Positions 12,249 through 24,264 of a DNA stretch of 64,000 nt are shown here, one piece after another. Both the position numbers and the translations under genes were made by a program. Numbering within the stretch: the stretch's first letter is position 1; each line of letters opens with the position of its first letter. Under the pieces are notes generated by a model, which had not been told where the DNA came from, did not search any database, and saw nothing but the letters and a program-made list of their open reading frames with translations. The stretch comes from Magnolia sinica (Eukaryota; Streptophyta; Magnoliopsida; Magnoliales; Magnoliaceae): assembly GCF_029962835.1 (NCBI RefSeq), contig NC_080583.1, forward strand, positions 46,789,658 to 46,853,657. The letters are read 5' to 3'.

Positions 12249-15200
12249 TGTAATGCCCTGAATTTTGAGGGTCAAGTGTAACGCCTTGAAAATCAGGGGT
12301 CGAGCAGAAGCTCGGCTCCCGAGTTCCAACGCATCACTTATGCAACATAGATAATGATGATTAAATGTTGTCTGTATTAGTGCATTAAACATGAATGGGA
12401 TTACGCTAAATCAGCATATCATACTCCGGAGACAATTAGATTACGCAAGCGAAAGACTGTGATAGATATATAAAGCATATAAGTAGTTGTAAGTCCCCAG
12501 AGTATTAACATGTCGCCAGGTTAAATAATTACATGTATAGTTCCAAAAGTTCACAAAATGATACAATGTAATGTTCAACTAGTTTGTATCCCTGCAATCT
12601 TGCCGACACAACTCCAGGTCTACAAAGACCCGCCAGAGAGTTGCAAGTAGGAGAACTCCTCCTCATCATCATAGAAGTCGGGCTCCTCCTCATAAGCTGC
12701 AACATCATCTGCAACTACAACAAAGTCTGGTTGGTGTTTTAAAATACCGTCCCAGAGTGGGAGTGTGTGATCAACTCAATAGAGCTATAAGGCAAAGGTT
12801 AACATGTTATTAATTCAGTCAAGCAATAATGATAAAGCAATACAACAAACATTCCTAAGTACTCTGGTTAATGCAAAGATGATATGTATTAATGATGCAT
12901 GCCCTCGCCTGCACTCCCTTTACGACATCATCTAACGGTCGCGCATGCTAAACTCCCACTGTGCTCAACTCCCACGCTAAAGGCACATGCAATGCGGTGT
13001 ATGGTCAGGTTAACCAAGTCTTTAATTAGACCTATTCATACAGCAGATTTCGGAAGCTAAGGTACCTCCCTTTATACCAAACAATGATCCATATAGGGTC
13101 GTCAATCCTAGTTAATCACATACGATATACAAGTTATAGGGCAACATCACCCCTGATTTAAACACAGTGGACAGGCAAGTTCAGGTCGCTATGAGAGGCT
13201 TGTCACCTCGGGGTAGGCCTAGTTTATACTCGAGGTCACTACGGGAAAGGCTCGTCACCTTAGCGTAGGCCAACAACTCGAATACAGTGTCCCATACCAC
13301 TGTATTCGGCTCGCGAGTTCGGGTTGCTTAATGGACACTATGAGGAGGCTCATCACCCCAGCGTAAGCCGACAGCTCGACCACGATGTCCCATACCACCA
13401 TGCCTAGCTCATGAGTCTTAGCTGATCATGATACCAAGGTTAAACGGGCTTTTCATTGGTAAGTGGTACCTTAGATATAAGCAGTAGCGGTGAACATACA
13501 TTAAGCCAATCGGGTTACTTGAAAAGCTCGATCGGTATGAGCGCATATTGAATTAATCGACATGGAGTACATACACACTCCTCGTGGCCAAACCACTATT
13601 GATAATCACAGTACAACTCAGATTCATCGAACGTATCCATTTTGGCGAGACTAGTTCGGCCACTCGATCAGAAACTGTTACCGATTACCTGGACTATGTC
13701 GTAGTCCCAATCACACTCCAATGCAATAGCATTCATGTGTGGTAGTCATAATAGTATTGAACAAACAATTCAATCATTGCAATTATTTGAGCATTTTATA
13801 AAATACATAGTGAACATAACATCATACATATGCATTTCATAACATAAATCACATACTTGAATTTAAATTACACAAAGGAATCTATTCATATAGCTAAGGT
13901 AATTGAGAATCTCATCTCAACACCTTTTATAAATACATTTCATCAAACAATTGTTCATTCGGACATTTTATCAAACACTTAGACTACAAATATCAACATA
14001 CATGTAATAGATTAGTTATAATATATATTATGGTAATTACTTTTGCAAAGGAGTTGCCACACATACAACAATCATGTATTCTCAATCTATATGCATAGCA
14101 AGCACAAATCATAATTCCATATTTACTCAAACATTTTAACAAACGCATGGAATGCATTATATTCAACATAGTTCATATATATGTGTAATACACTAAAAGC
14201 ACCATATCTAAGCACATGTGACAGCAATTAAGTCAGTCATAAATCATTAACTAACATTGAAAGCCTTGAAAACCATAACATAAATGTTTATAGTCCACAC
14301 CTTTCGTCAGTACACCGATTACGAAGTCGGTTCGTACACTAGGCCTTTACTTATGGCACAATGGCTACTTATAGCATGAAATAGGTTAGCTATTTGACCG
14401 ATCTACCTAGTTGGATACCTAAAAGAGATTAAGCTTAGGATTCCTTACCTAAAAATGGAGTCGAAATCGCTGGTATAGCGAAACGAAAGAGGGAATTCAG
14501 CACGTGGAGTGACGGGAATGAATCCCAGCAACAAACCACAACTCTCTCTCACTTCTCCTCACCTTCTCCTTCTCTTTTCTCTCTTCTCTCTCTTAGGGTT
14601 TAGGAAATTCGTATGAAATGAGAGAGGGGTGGGTTAAGGCCCTTATATAGGCCCAGAAGTGATGTCAAGGGCCCCAGGGCCATGGTATACTTTAGTTATA
14701 GCCAAAAGTCATCTGTTTCGGGCCAACGGAGCTCATCTAGAGGTCCATTGCCTGCACATGTCTGAGGAAAGTTCCCTGACAATGGATCTATGTCAGGTTA
14801 AGATTTTGGTACAATCAGATTTACAGATCGACCGCAATAGACCTGCTTCAATTCAACAGTCATCGTTACCCGATCAGGGCCATAAGTGCACTGACATATG
14901 TAGGGAAATTTTCCTGATCCAAGGGTGTAGTTGGGTCAGAATCTGATGGTCTGAAACCTTAAATTTGACCTACAAGTGAACGGCCTAAATCACTTAAGTT
15001 TGAGTTCATTTTCTAAAAATATTCGCGTTTCTCACACACCTCGCTTCGGGCTCAAGTTGTGCATTTTCGGATACTATTTGGACTTGATTCCCGAGATGGT
15101 TACCAAGCCCATTAAGGCGGTCATAACCGTATAGTTTTGCGTTAATCGGACTTTCGACGGGCATTCCAGGTCTGATACGGAGTTTCAAGATGCTCCCAAG

Positions 15201-18200
15201 AGTAACTGGGTTTTGAGATTGATCCTACATTTTTAAGTAACGTAGAGCTAGTGATTCTGCTGGTTTTGGGTCTTACATTTCGTATAGAAAGTGATTCGAA
15301 CTAACTCGCCGATTAATTCAGTTTAGTACTTAATTAATTTTTGTCTAATTTCTATAAGATTCGGTCCTTAGCGAATTCTGCCTGAGGTGGTACTTGGGTC
15401 AGTGTACAAATTTTTTCGAGACGTTACATCAAGCAAAGCTCTACTCCCGAGATACAGCACATTACTTATGCAATATAGATAATGATGTTTAAATTTCACC
15501 CATATTAATGAGTTAAGCATGAGTGAGATTATACTAAAAGAGCTAGCATACTCCGGATATAATTAAATTAAGCAAGCGAAAGTCTGAAACATATATATTT
15601 AAACATGTGGGTGTTTCTCAAACCTCCAGAGTATGAGTACGTAACCGGGTTTAATATACACATGAACTGTTTCAAAATATACAAAATGTGGAAATGTAAG
15701 ATGTCCAACTAAACCAAATATCCCAGTGTTCCCTGCGTATCAGCATGAGGTCTACATCAACCCGCCCGATAATTGAAAGTAGGATAATTCCTCCTCATCC
15801 ATAAAGTCTTGCTCCATTGCATAGACTTCATCAGCACCTACATCTAAACCAGTTTCTGGTTGGTGTTTTAAAACACCGTCCCAGAGTGGGAGTCAGTGGC
15901 CAACTCAGTGGTACTATAAGGCAAAAGTTAACATGTTGTCAAGTCAATCAAGCAATAATGATAAAGCAACATAATAATCACTACCTAACTATTCTTGTTA
16001 ATGCAGGAATGGAGTGCAAGTAATGATATATGCCCTCACATCAAAGCTCCCTCACAAGCGACTCTGACAACCTATTTCGCATATGACATTACTTCCCCCT
16101 GTACAACTTCATCGCCTTTAAAGTACATCTTAACTAATGCAGTGCGATGCATGGTCATGTTAGCCAAGTAATTAATTAAGCTTATTCATACAGCAGATTT
16201 GGGAAGCTAGGGTACCTCCCTTTATATCATTGGCCTAAACCGAAGGATCCATCTAGGTTTGTCACTCCTAGCTAAGCACATACGATAGGCAAGTTGTAGG
16301 GTCATCACTTCTAATGAAAAGTAGTCGATAGGTAAATTCAAAAGTTTATACTCGCGGTCACTAGGGGAGGCTCGTCATCTCAGCGCAGGCCGAAAGCACG
16401 AACACGGTGTCCCATACCACCATCCCTGGCTCACGAGTCTTAGTTGCTCACTAGACACTACGGGAAGGCTCATCACCCCAGGCATAGGATGACAGCTCGA
16501 ACATGGTGTCTCATACCACCATGCCCGGCTTATGAGTCTTAGTGGAACATGATACCATGGTTAAAGTGGGCCTTTACATTGGCGAGGGGTACCTTTAATT
16601 CAAGCAGTAGTGTCCATACATGGTAAACACACAATGGGTCAATCGGTTTATTAGACAAGTTCGATTGGTACGGACACATGCTGACTTAATCAACATGGAG
16701 TGCATAAGCACCCCTCGTGGCCTAACCATTGCCGATAATCGTCATGCGAACCGGATTCATCGAGTCTACCCAATGTGGCGAGACTAATTCGGCCACCCGA
16801 ACAGGGACTGTTACAGATTGTCTGGGCTACATTGTAGCCCCAATCTTACTCAGATGCAGTAAATAAACACATGTGATAATCATTTCAGCATTTGACAAAC
16901 AATCCAAATAAATTCCTCATTTGAGCATTTCATCGAACACATTGATCATGTTACTAAACACTTGCATTTTCCATAAATTGCATAGAAGCAATTATGATTA
17001 CATGAAAAAAACTATACATATGTATAAGGAAATTAAGAATCCTATCTTAATACTCATAATAAATACAAATCATCAACAATTTCTCATTCAGACAATTCAT
17101 CAAACACTTAGACTACACTTCACCAAATATATAGACTAGGCTAGTTACAACATATATTTTAGCAACTGCTTATACAAAGAGATCAACATGCATATGACAA
17201 TGAAATCCTAGATCAGTAACCATGGCAATCACAAATCATATTCAAATGCTCATTCAAACATTTCAATAATCACATGGAATGCATCTTTTACTCATCACAG
17301 TTCATGTGTACATTTCATACAGAAATCGGTGTATCTAAGATAATATGGTAGCAATCAAGTCAGATATAAATCATTAGCTGACATGAGAGCATTGATAACC
17401 ATAACCTAAGCATTTATAGTCCACACCTTTCATCAGGATGCTCGATTCGGACTCGGTCCAAACTCTACGTTCCCGAGAACGGAACGTCGGGCACCTAAAT
17501 GACGTAATAGGTTAGCTAGTTTGATGAAAAATCAACCTGGATCTCTACAACAACATTAGGGTTAGGTTTTCTTACCCAAATCATAATCGAAAGAGATTTG
17601 GTAGTACAACGGGGAGGCAATTCGGTGCGTGGAATAGTAGGAGAGGATTACTGCAGCAATCTCCCAAAATCCTTCTTCACTCTTTCCTCTTTTCTCTTAT
17701 TTTCTCTTCTCTCTCCCTTAGGGTTTGATGAAATTCGTATATGAGAGAGGTGGGGTGAAATAAGGGTTATTTATAAGCCCAGAAGTAATGCAAATGGCCC
17801 TAGGGCCACTATATACATAGTTTATACCCTTTGGGCGACTGTTTCTAACGAACAGGGCTCCCATGGAGGCCCACTACCCACCTACATCATAGGGTATGCT
17901 CTCTGATAATGGATTCATGCTAGGACATGATTTCGGTGTGATCAGGTAAGCTGATCGACCGTGGAGGACCTGTGTTAGATCAATGGTCATACTTACTCAA
18001 TTGGGGCCACAGTTATACGGATATGTGCAGGGAAATTTTCTTTCCCCATGGGTGAAGTTTGGTTAGAAACTGACGATCTGAAATCTTCAATTTTGCGTAA
18101 GAGTGAACGACCCAATTCACTTAAGTTTTGGTTTATTTTCTAAAGGTATTCGCGTTTCTCACACACTTTACTCATGGCTCATGTTGTACATTTCTGGACA

Positions 18201-18555
18201 CTATCTGGGCTTGATTCCCACGATGGTCGTCAAGCCCAGTAGGACAGACATAGTCCTATAGTTTCGCGGTCATCAGACTCTCGGCATGCGGTCTAGGTCC
18301 GATACGAGGTTTCAATGTACTCCCGAGAGCAACAGGCTCTTGGAATTTCTCCTAGGTCTTAAGATGACATTGAGTCAATGGTAATAATAATGTTAGGCCT
18401 TCTCATATACGGAAATGGTGGCCCGAGCTTAATCCACCGATTATTTAGTTTAGTACTTAACTAAATTCCGCCTAAATTATGACAGGATACAGTCCTTATG
18501 TGGTTCTGCCTAAGGTGGTACTTGGTTCTTTATACGAATTTTTCGAGACGTTACA
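12249..18555 (-). repeat. E1 5' LTR, interrupted by a nested solo LTR
   Basis: The first 28 bp (12249-12276, TGTAATGCCCTG...GGGTCAAG) and 15434-18555 form one LTR of about 3.15 kb, ending CGAGACGTTACA. The break is at TCAAG, which is duplicated on both sides of the inserted LTR. It is clearly more diverged from the other LTRs than they are from each other (for example 17545-17720 against 14420-14600). It contains the conserved LTR block at about 16350-16540. Confidence 0.85.
12277..15428 (-). mobile_element. Nested solo LTR (3,152 bp) in the E1 5' LTR
   Basis: TGTAACGCC...GACGTTACA flanked by TCAAG at 12272-12276 and TCAAG at 15429-15433, a perfect 5-bp duplication. Over its whole length it matches the E2 LTRs (38536-41703 and 48699-51860) and the visible part of the E1 3' LTR. 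There is no internal region, so it is a solo LTR of the Tekay family. A TATA-like CTATATAAGG on the minus strand lies at 14641-14651. Confidence 0.92.
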
Positions 18556-18993
18556 CAACTGTGAGAATGGGATATTTTATGGTCGATAATCTCATATCCT
18601 GACTCGATCATTAAAATGATTGGTCGTTAATATGAAATTAATCGAGGACATCTAGTTCTGCTTACCCAAATTACTTGTTCTTTGAAGAAATCAGGACCCT
18701 CAAAATGGAATCATTCTCTTTATCAAATATGACCATGCACTTTTATTACACTGGATCATGGATGGAATGTTTAGGCCCCTCAGAACTCGAGCCACTATCC
18801 ACAAACAAAGCTCCGACTATTCAGCTACCCTCTATAACGCCATGAATATCTCTCCATTATCGAGAACTCGACCATCGCTCAGTGACTCATGCACATTAAT
18901 TACCGCTTATAATCTCATATTATAAAAGAAAAACTTAAGGATAAAACAAACTAACCTCAATCAACACCTCTTCTAGAAAAAAATATAACTTTG
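18556..18993. other. E3 3' region, unassigned
   Basis: Between the E1 boundary and the antisense ORF. I see no gene. It does not align by eye with the E3 LTR at 26728-27569. Confidence 0.4.
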
Positions 18994-19664
18994 ATGGATT
19001 ACTTTAATCTCCTAGATGAAATAGTCGACGAATGCGTAGAGGTTTTCTCGCAATCCTTTGCGATAGATGAATAGTGTGTCTCTTTTAAGACATCAACAGG
19101 ATCCCAGAGTAAGAACGGCCCCCTTGGGAAATTCTAAACATTTTCTTTGAACACCAACGCCTTAGACGTACATTCGATGAAGTAGATGCCGAACTTAATC
19201 GTTGTACGGTCGCCTTGAGATGTCTCAGCTCTTAGCAAGGAATGTTGCACCCTACCGGCTCGTTCCAAAGCTACTTGGAGGAACAAGCGGCATTGGGCTC
19301 GTGAGAACGAGTTCAATCAAGAGATGTTGCGGTTGATAACCTGTGATCGTGACCATCTTCTTTACGACCTGGCCGAGACCAATCGTTATTTCCTTATCAC
19401 GATTGACCAGAAAGAACTGAGCTCATATCATTCGTTAATGCCCAGCTGGAGATCTATCAGGGTTGTGCCGCCATCAGCGAAGCTGGAGAAAGAGCGGCCG
19501 AGGTGGAGAAAGTGGGTTTAGACAGCCGTCTGTCTTACATAGAACGCTCTTTAACCGAACTCGTGAGCCAGCAGGCGTATCGAAACGAGAGAAGGAACCG
19601 AGCAAGGGATGTAAAAGTTGTTGTTGCCCGAGCATTTACTCACACCAAGTGGGTCACGAAATGA
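18994..19664 (+). pseudogene. Antisense accessory ORF of the E3 Tat element, broken
   Basis: It lies opposite to pol, beyond the integrase. Plus-strand coding-like pieces: an ATG at 18994 opens MDYFNLLDEIVDECVEVF and stops at 19074. A second frame around 19160-19330 reads DEVDAELNRCTVALRCLSS and QSYLEEQAALGS. A third from about 19440 reads LEIYQGCAAISEAGERAAEV and TELVSQQAYRNERRN before TGA near 19662. The composition suggests an alpha-helical, charged protein. Tat relatives such as maize Grande have an antisense gene in this position. Homology to those is not shown here; position and strand are the argument. Confidence 0.5.
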
Positions 19665-19698
19665 TTTAACTATCTGACCCCACCCCTCTTCAAATCAA

Positions 19699-19699
19699 C

Positions 19700-19737
<38 letters not shown>

Positions 19738-19745
19738 ATATATAT
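19699..19745. repeat. (AC)n followed by (AT)n microsatellite
   Basis: About 18 AC units, then ATATATAT, between the antisense ORF and the end of E3 pol. Confidence 0.95.
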
Positions 19746-19849
19746 TCTCCTATGTTCTTCAGGCCTTTATTTAAAATAGATTAGTTAGGCCCCTCGTCTA
19801 AGGGCTTTTATTTACTTATGATTCTTTTTACTGAACTGGTTCAACCTGA

Positions 19850-21240
19850 TTCCCAATGACTTCCCATAATGGAGGAAAGTACTGCTTTAGGAATCAGCCG
19901 TTTATAGGCACTGGGGCGATATTACCATTTAAATCTTTAAGGAGATATGCCCCGGCCCTTAAAACTAGCTCGATGGTATATGGTCCATCCCAATTGCGAG
20001 ATCATTTTCCCATCTCTCAGTTTTTATGTCCAATAGGAAGGGTCATCTTTCAAACTATGTCTCCTTCCTTAAAAGCTTTCCCTTTTACTCTTTTATTATA
20101 CGCCCGAGCCACGGCCACCTTGTTGGCTATAATAGAATTCAAAGCTTTAACGCGAGTCTCATCCACCCCTTCAAGTTCGGCTAGCATGGCCTTTGTGAAC
20201 TCGGTTGGGCTCAACTGTGATTGATGAGCAACTCGCATGGATGGGATCATAACTTCTAGTGGTAAGACAGCTTCATGCTTATAAGTCAACATAAATGGAC
20301 TCACCCCCATACTAGTACGAGGTGATATCTTGTAAGCCCATAAAGCTTCAGATAGTTTAAGGTGAAATTCCCTTGGGTTTCCTTGTATCATTTTCCTTAA
20401 AATGTTTTTGATTACCTTATTACTGGCTTCGGCTTGACCATTGGCCTAAGCATAATATGGAGTTAAATAGAGAATCTTAATCTCATATCTCTCGACCATA
20501 ACCTTTATTTCCTTAGCTATAAAAGATGCTCCTCTATCCATAATGATGGACTCATGAATACCAAATCGATGGATGATATTAGTTTCTATAAACCTAATAA
20601 TATCTTCATGACCGACTTTATACATATTTCTCACCTCGACCCATTTGGTAAAATAGTCAGTCGCCACAATAATAAACGAATCCATCTTAGTTGAAGGCGG
20701 TAAATCTGCCCAAATCAAGTCAATCGCCCACCCTCGAAATGGCTAAAGCTTTATAATAGGATGTAATTCGACCGTAGGTACATGCTGGACTGGCCCATTC
20801 CTAAAACAAGCCTCGTGGCCTTTAGCGCATTGTACACAGTCCGCCATCATTTTGGGACAAAAGTATCTGTAACATCTGAGCATGAGTTTCATTTTCCTTC
20901 CTACTTAGTGGGCCCCATAAACACCTTCGTGGACCCCTTCCATAATAGCCATTGCCTCATTCTTTAACAAACATCTGAGTAGAACTCCATCGACCCCTTT
21001 ACGATATAATTCATCCTCAATCATGACATAATTTACAGCCGATCTTCTTGTGTTTCTATCAGTCCTACTCTGTGGACTTTGCAAATATCCCATAAGACGA
21101 GCTCTCCAATCGCTTTCTTCAGCATTCATTAAACAAACCTCTACTATGCTTCCCCTCCAAAAAACTGAGGGTAATGATCTTTTTTGGACTATAATCGATC
21201 GGCCGCCCGATCCCTTCCAAACTTTCAACCCTGCTGCCAA
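19850..21240 (-). pseudogene. E3 integrase, broken
   Basis: Open pieces: 21240-20905 (N-terminal region), 20718-20446 (core: VATDYFTKWVEV with the first Asp, IIMDRGASF with the second) and 20391-20050 (C-terminal region: LWAYKISPRTSMGVSPFMLT). Between the last two, minus-strand codons read ANGQAEASNKVIKNILRKM, which contains the catalytic Glu; a stop lies just before ANG. The C-terminal end runs to about 19850 (WDGPYTIELVLRAGAYLL). Confidence 0.85.
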
Positions 21241-21640
21241 TTATGCAATTTTATTGGCGTCTACATTATAATTTTGAGTAACATACTTTAATTGGACATC
21301 ATCGAATTGCTCGAGCAATTGGACAGCCACAGCATAATACAACAATATGATGGACTAGTACACTTGAAAGAGCCGACCATCTGATTTATCACTTGTTAAG
21401 AATCCCTGATGATCATCACATCTTTCACCTACATTTCTAATAATATTTCTAAGTCGATTATCATAGCCTCGTACTTGGCCTGATTATTAGTACACTCAAA
21501 TTCTAACTGAAATGCATATTCTTGTTGATTCCCATTGAGAGCAACTAGAACTATACCAGCCCCAAAAGTTTCATGAGTCCTTAGCCCATTGAAGATCAAT
21601 TTCTAAGGCTCAATTTGTGCAAGATTCACATGCAGGACAC
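21241..21640 (-). pseudogene. E3 second (archaeal-type) RNase H, broken
   Basis: Minus-strand codons at about 21440-21600 read LIFNGLRTHETFGAGIVLVA and FECTNNQAEYEAMI, the usual signature of the extra RNase H that Tat elements carry between RT-RNase H and integrase. Several stops and at least one frameshift follow. Confidence 0.75.
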
Positions 21641-21649
21641 CGAAAGGAA

Positions 21650-22915
21650 TGTGCTCCTCCAGGTCTGATGGATGGCTAGTCAAAAATTCTACTATAGCCC
21701 TTCCCTTTATCGCTTTCTACGGCACTTAATGCAAGTCAAATTTAAACAATGCTAATACCCATTTTCCAATTCAACCGGATAGAATAGGCCAATTCAACAT
21801 GTATTTGACTAGATCGGTAATAGAGATTACATTTACTGTTTCGGCCAACAAGTAGTGCTCAACTTGGTGGTCATGAAATATAAAGACAAACAAAGTTTTT
21901 CCATGGTCAAATATCTAATCTCTGCATCGAGTAACACTCAGCTTAGATAATAGATTGCCCTTTCTTTTCGTGAATCATCCTCTTGTGATAACAAGGCTCC
22001 GATCGATTCTGTGGATGCAGCTATGAATAACGTAAGTGGCCGACCTTTGATAGGAGGCATCAACATGGGCATCTTTGTTAAGTATTCCTTGATTTGATCG
22101 AAAGCCAATTGATGTTCTTCTTTCCATAAGAATTCGTCCCCCTGCTTTAATTTCAACAAAGGAGAAAAGACATTAGTTTTACAGGCACAGTTAGATATGA
22201 ATCGCCTTAAGAAATTGAGATGGCCTAAAAATTTTTGTAATTCCGCCTTGTTCCTTGGCGACTTCGTATCAATCACAGCTCGAGCTTTATTCCAATCAAT
22301 TTTGATTCCTCTCTAATGTACGAGGAACCCCAAAAAGTTATCGGCCAACACTCCAAATGCGCACTTCATTGGATTCATTTTTAACTTATGGCCCCGCATT
22401 CACTCAAAAGATTTGCACAAACAAACCAAATGATCTTTTGCATTGATTGACTTAACTATTACATCGTCAATGTAGACTTCTATAAATTGGCCAATCATGT
22501 CATGGAAAATAGCATTCATTGCCCTTTGATAAGTTGCTCTAGAATTTTTAAGGTTGAAGGGCATAACCACCCAGCAATAAGTCCCCAAGGGTCCTAGGCA
22601 CCTAAATGTGGTCTTTAGTACATCATCCGAGGCTATATATATTTGATTATACCCTGAATGCTCATTCAAAATGATATAATCCCATGTCCAGCAACTCGAT
22701 CAATTAATTGGTCGGCCATAGGCATTAGGATATTTATCTTTGGGACTAGTAAGATTTAAATTTCTAAAATCTACACACACCCTTATCTTACCGATTTTCT
22801 TCATTACTGGGACCACGTTCGACACCCATTCTGCAAATTTGATCGATCGAATGAACCCGGCTTTTAAAAGTTGATCAATTTCTTCTTTGACTTTGAGAGT
22901 GACTTCGGTCGTCAT
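21650..22915 (-). pseudogene. E3 reverse transcriptase and first RNase H, broken
   Basis: Pieces 22915-22700 (VKEEIDQLLKAGFIR, VCVDFRNLN) and 22669-22400 (YRATYQRAMN-like fingers, catalytic YIDDVIVKS) are reverse transcriptase. Piece 22276-21938 (KFLGHLNFLRRFI, ALLSQEDD) is the connection/RNase H. Frameshifts separate the pieces. The YIDD motif is intact. Confidence 0.86.
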
Positions 22916-23162
22916 TCTCTTGGGAGGCTACTTATGCGGCCATTATCCTTTTTTTATCAGTAACATGTGTTCGACCAAAGACCTATCTAGCCCTAGCATG
23001 TTGTTGTAGTCCCATGCAAAACTGTCTGTGAATTATTGCAGCAACTTTATTATTTCATCCCATTGGGCGGTCGCAACAAGTTGCTTATGAACGCGAGCCT
23101 TAGATCCTGATCTATTCCTAAGTTTACTTCATCCTGCGGGTCTTAGACCTGCGATCGATGCT

Positions 23163-23222
23163 CTTTCGCTTCTTCTAGTAGATCTTTCATATCTTTCGCT
23201 TCTTCTAGTAGATCTTTCATAT
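23163..23222 (-). repeat. Perfect 30-bp tandem duplication in E3 pol
   Basis: Two identical 30-bp units (23163-23192, 23193-23222). Being ten codons long, it repeats the decapeptide DMKDLLEEAK in frame on the minus strand, in the linker between protease and RT. Confidence 0.95.
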
Positions 23223-23407
23223 CAAAACTATGTTTTTCAGCCGATTCATCCAACTCAGGCAAATTTATGAAAATTCACTCATCGTCTTGTTCCAAACTCT
23301 TTTCAAGCCTCTTCACCCTAGCTGCGAACTCAGTTAGGCACACCAAACCTTCAGTTGTCACAATCATGGCAACTCTTCAATGATGCAGCTTGTAGCTGGC
23401 CAATTGA

Positions 23408-23929
23408 TTAAATCTCTCGGCTAGGTTTGTCTTCCTCGACCGTCATGGCTTGAATTATATTGCTTAGGTTTTTCTTTACAGAAATATCTATTGGTCGTCC
23501 ATACTTATTTCTCCCAGTGAATCTGATTAGCCCTATCCCTTCTCCATAGTAATAAGCTTCACTAGCATTTAATGAGGCCAAAAAAGGCTTATTATCAGCC
23601 AATATGAGCTTGACCATGTTCTGATTCCAAAATATAATAAAATGATGGAGAGAAGAAGGAATACATGCAAAATAGTGAATCCAATCTCTTCCCAATAGAG
23701 CGTTATAACTTGACGAAGTGTCCACCACAAAGAACGGTGCCAAAACAGATTTGGTGCCTACTGTGAGATCGACCGGTAGGACGTCATGTGTATTAGTAAC
23801 ATGTCCGATAAAACTATTAACTGTTACCTCAGAAGGGATTAGATCAGCTATAGTCTTTCCTAGCCTGGCCATCATTCTCTTTGATAATAAGTTTATTGTA
23901 GCTTCATTGTCTACCAAATTTCTGGTCAC
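23408..23929 (-). pseudogene. E3 aspartic protease region
   Basis: A 173-codon open piece. LVDNEATINLLSKRMM stands where the family has Asp-x-Gly; the glycine is replaced by Glu, which should inactivate the protease. Further on, YNALLGRDWIHYFACIPSSL is a strong Tat-lineage hallmark at the end of the domain. Confidence 0.82.
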
Positions 23930-24264
23930 GGGACATCCATATAGATGAGTCGAAATGTATAATGACTTAAGGTGCTACATCATATCAGTAGTGGGTCTGT
24001 CGATGATTACCCGGTCAGTGTTTCCATCGGTCGCCAAGGTGACCGTATCAGTGTGCGACACCTTATCATGTCCCCCTTCATCATAGGAGAAAGAAGTATG
24101 ATGAATGATGACTGGAGCAGCATGTTCCTCCACATCACCCGATATTGTGTTTGGTTGGGTGGTCCTTGCCTGAAAATCAGATGGCAAAGTAAGCATCATG
24201 TTACAATGAAATACCATCGGTGGTAGTAAACCAAACACAATACTATTGCCAGAACCTTGCCCCC

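Larger units (their letters stand above)
1..18555 (-). mobile_element. E1: Ty3/gypsy Tekay-type chromovirus, left end outside window
   Basis: A full retrotransposon reading leftwards. Order in its own direction: 5' LTR (12249-18555, itself interrupted), primer-binding site, extra 5' ORF, gag, protease, reverse transcriptase, RNase H, integrase with chromodomain, polypurine tract, 3' LTR (ends at 1010). Without the nested LTR at 4659-8927 and its TSD the internal part is about 6.96 kb, nearly the same as E2 (6,995 bp), to which it is clearly homologous throughout. LTRs begin and end TG/CA. The right flank 18556-18560 is CAACT; its partner would lie left of the window. The lineage (Tekay/Del) is inferred from the long LTRs, the tRNA-iMet primer site and the C-terminal chromodomain. 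All its genes carry stops or frameshifts, so it is inactive. Confidence 0.9.
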
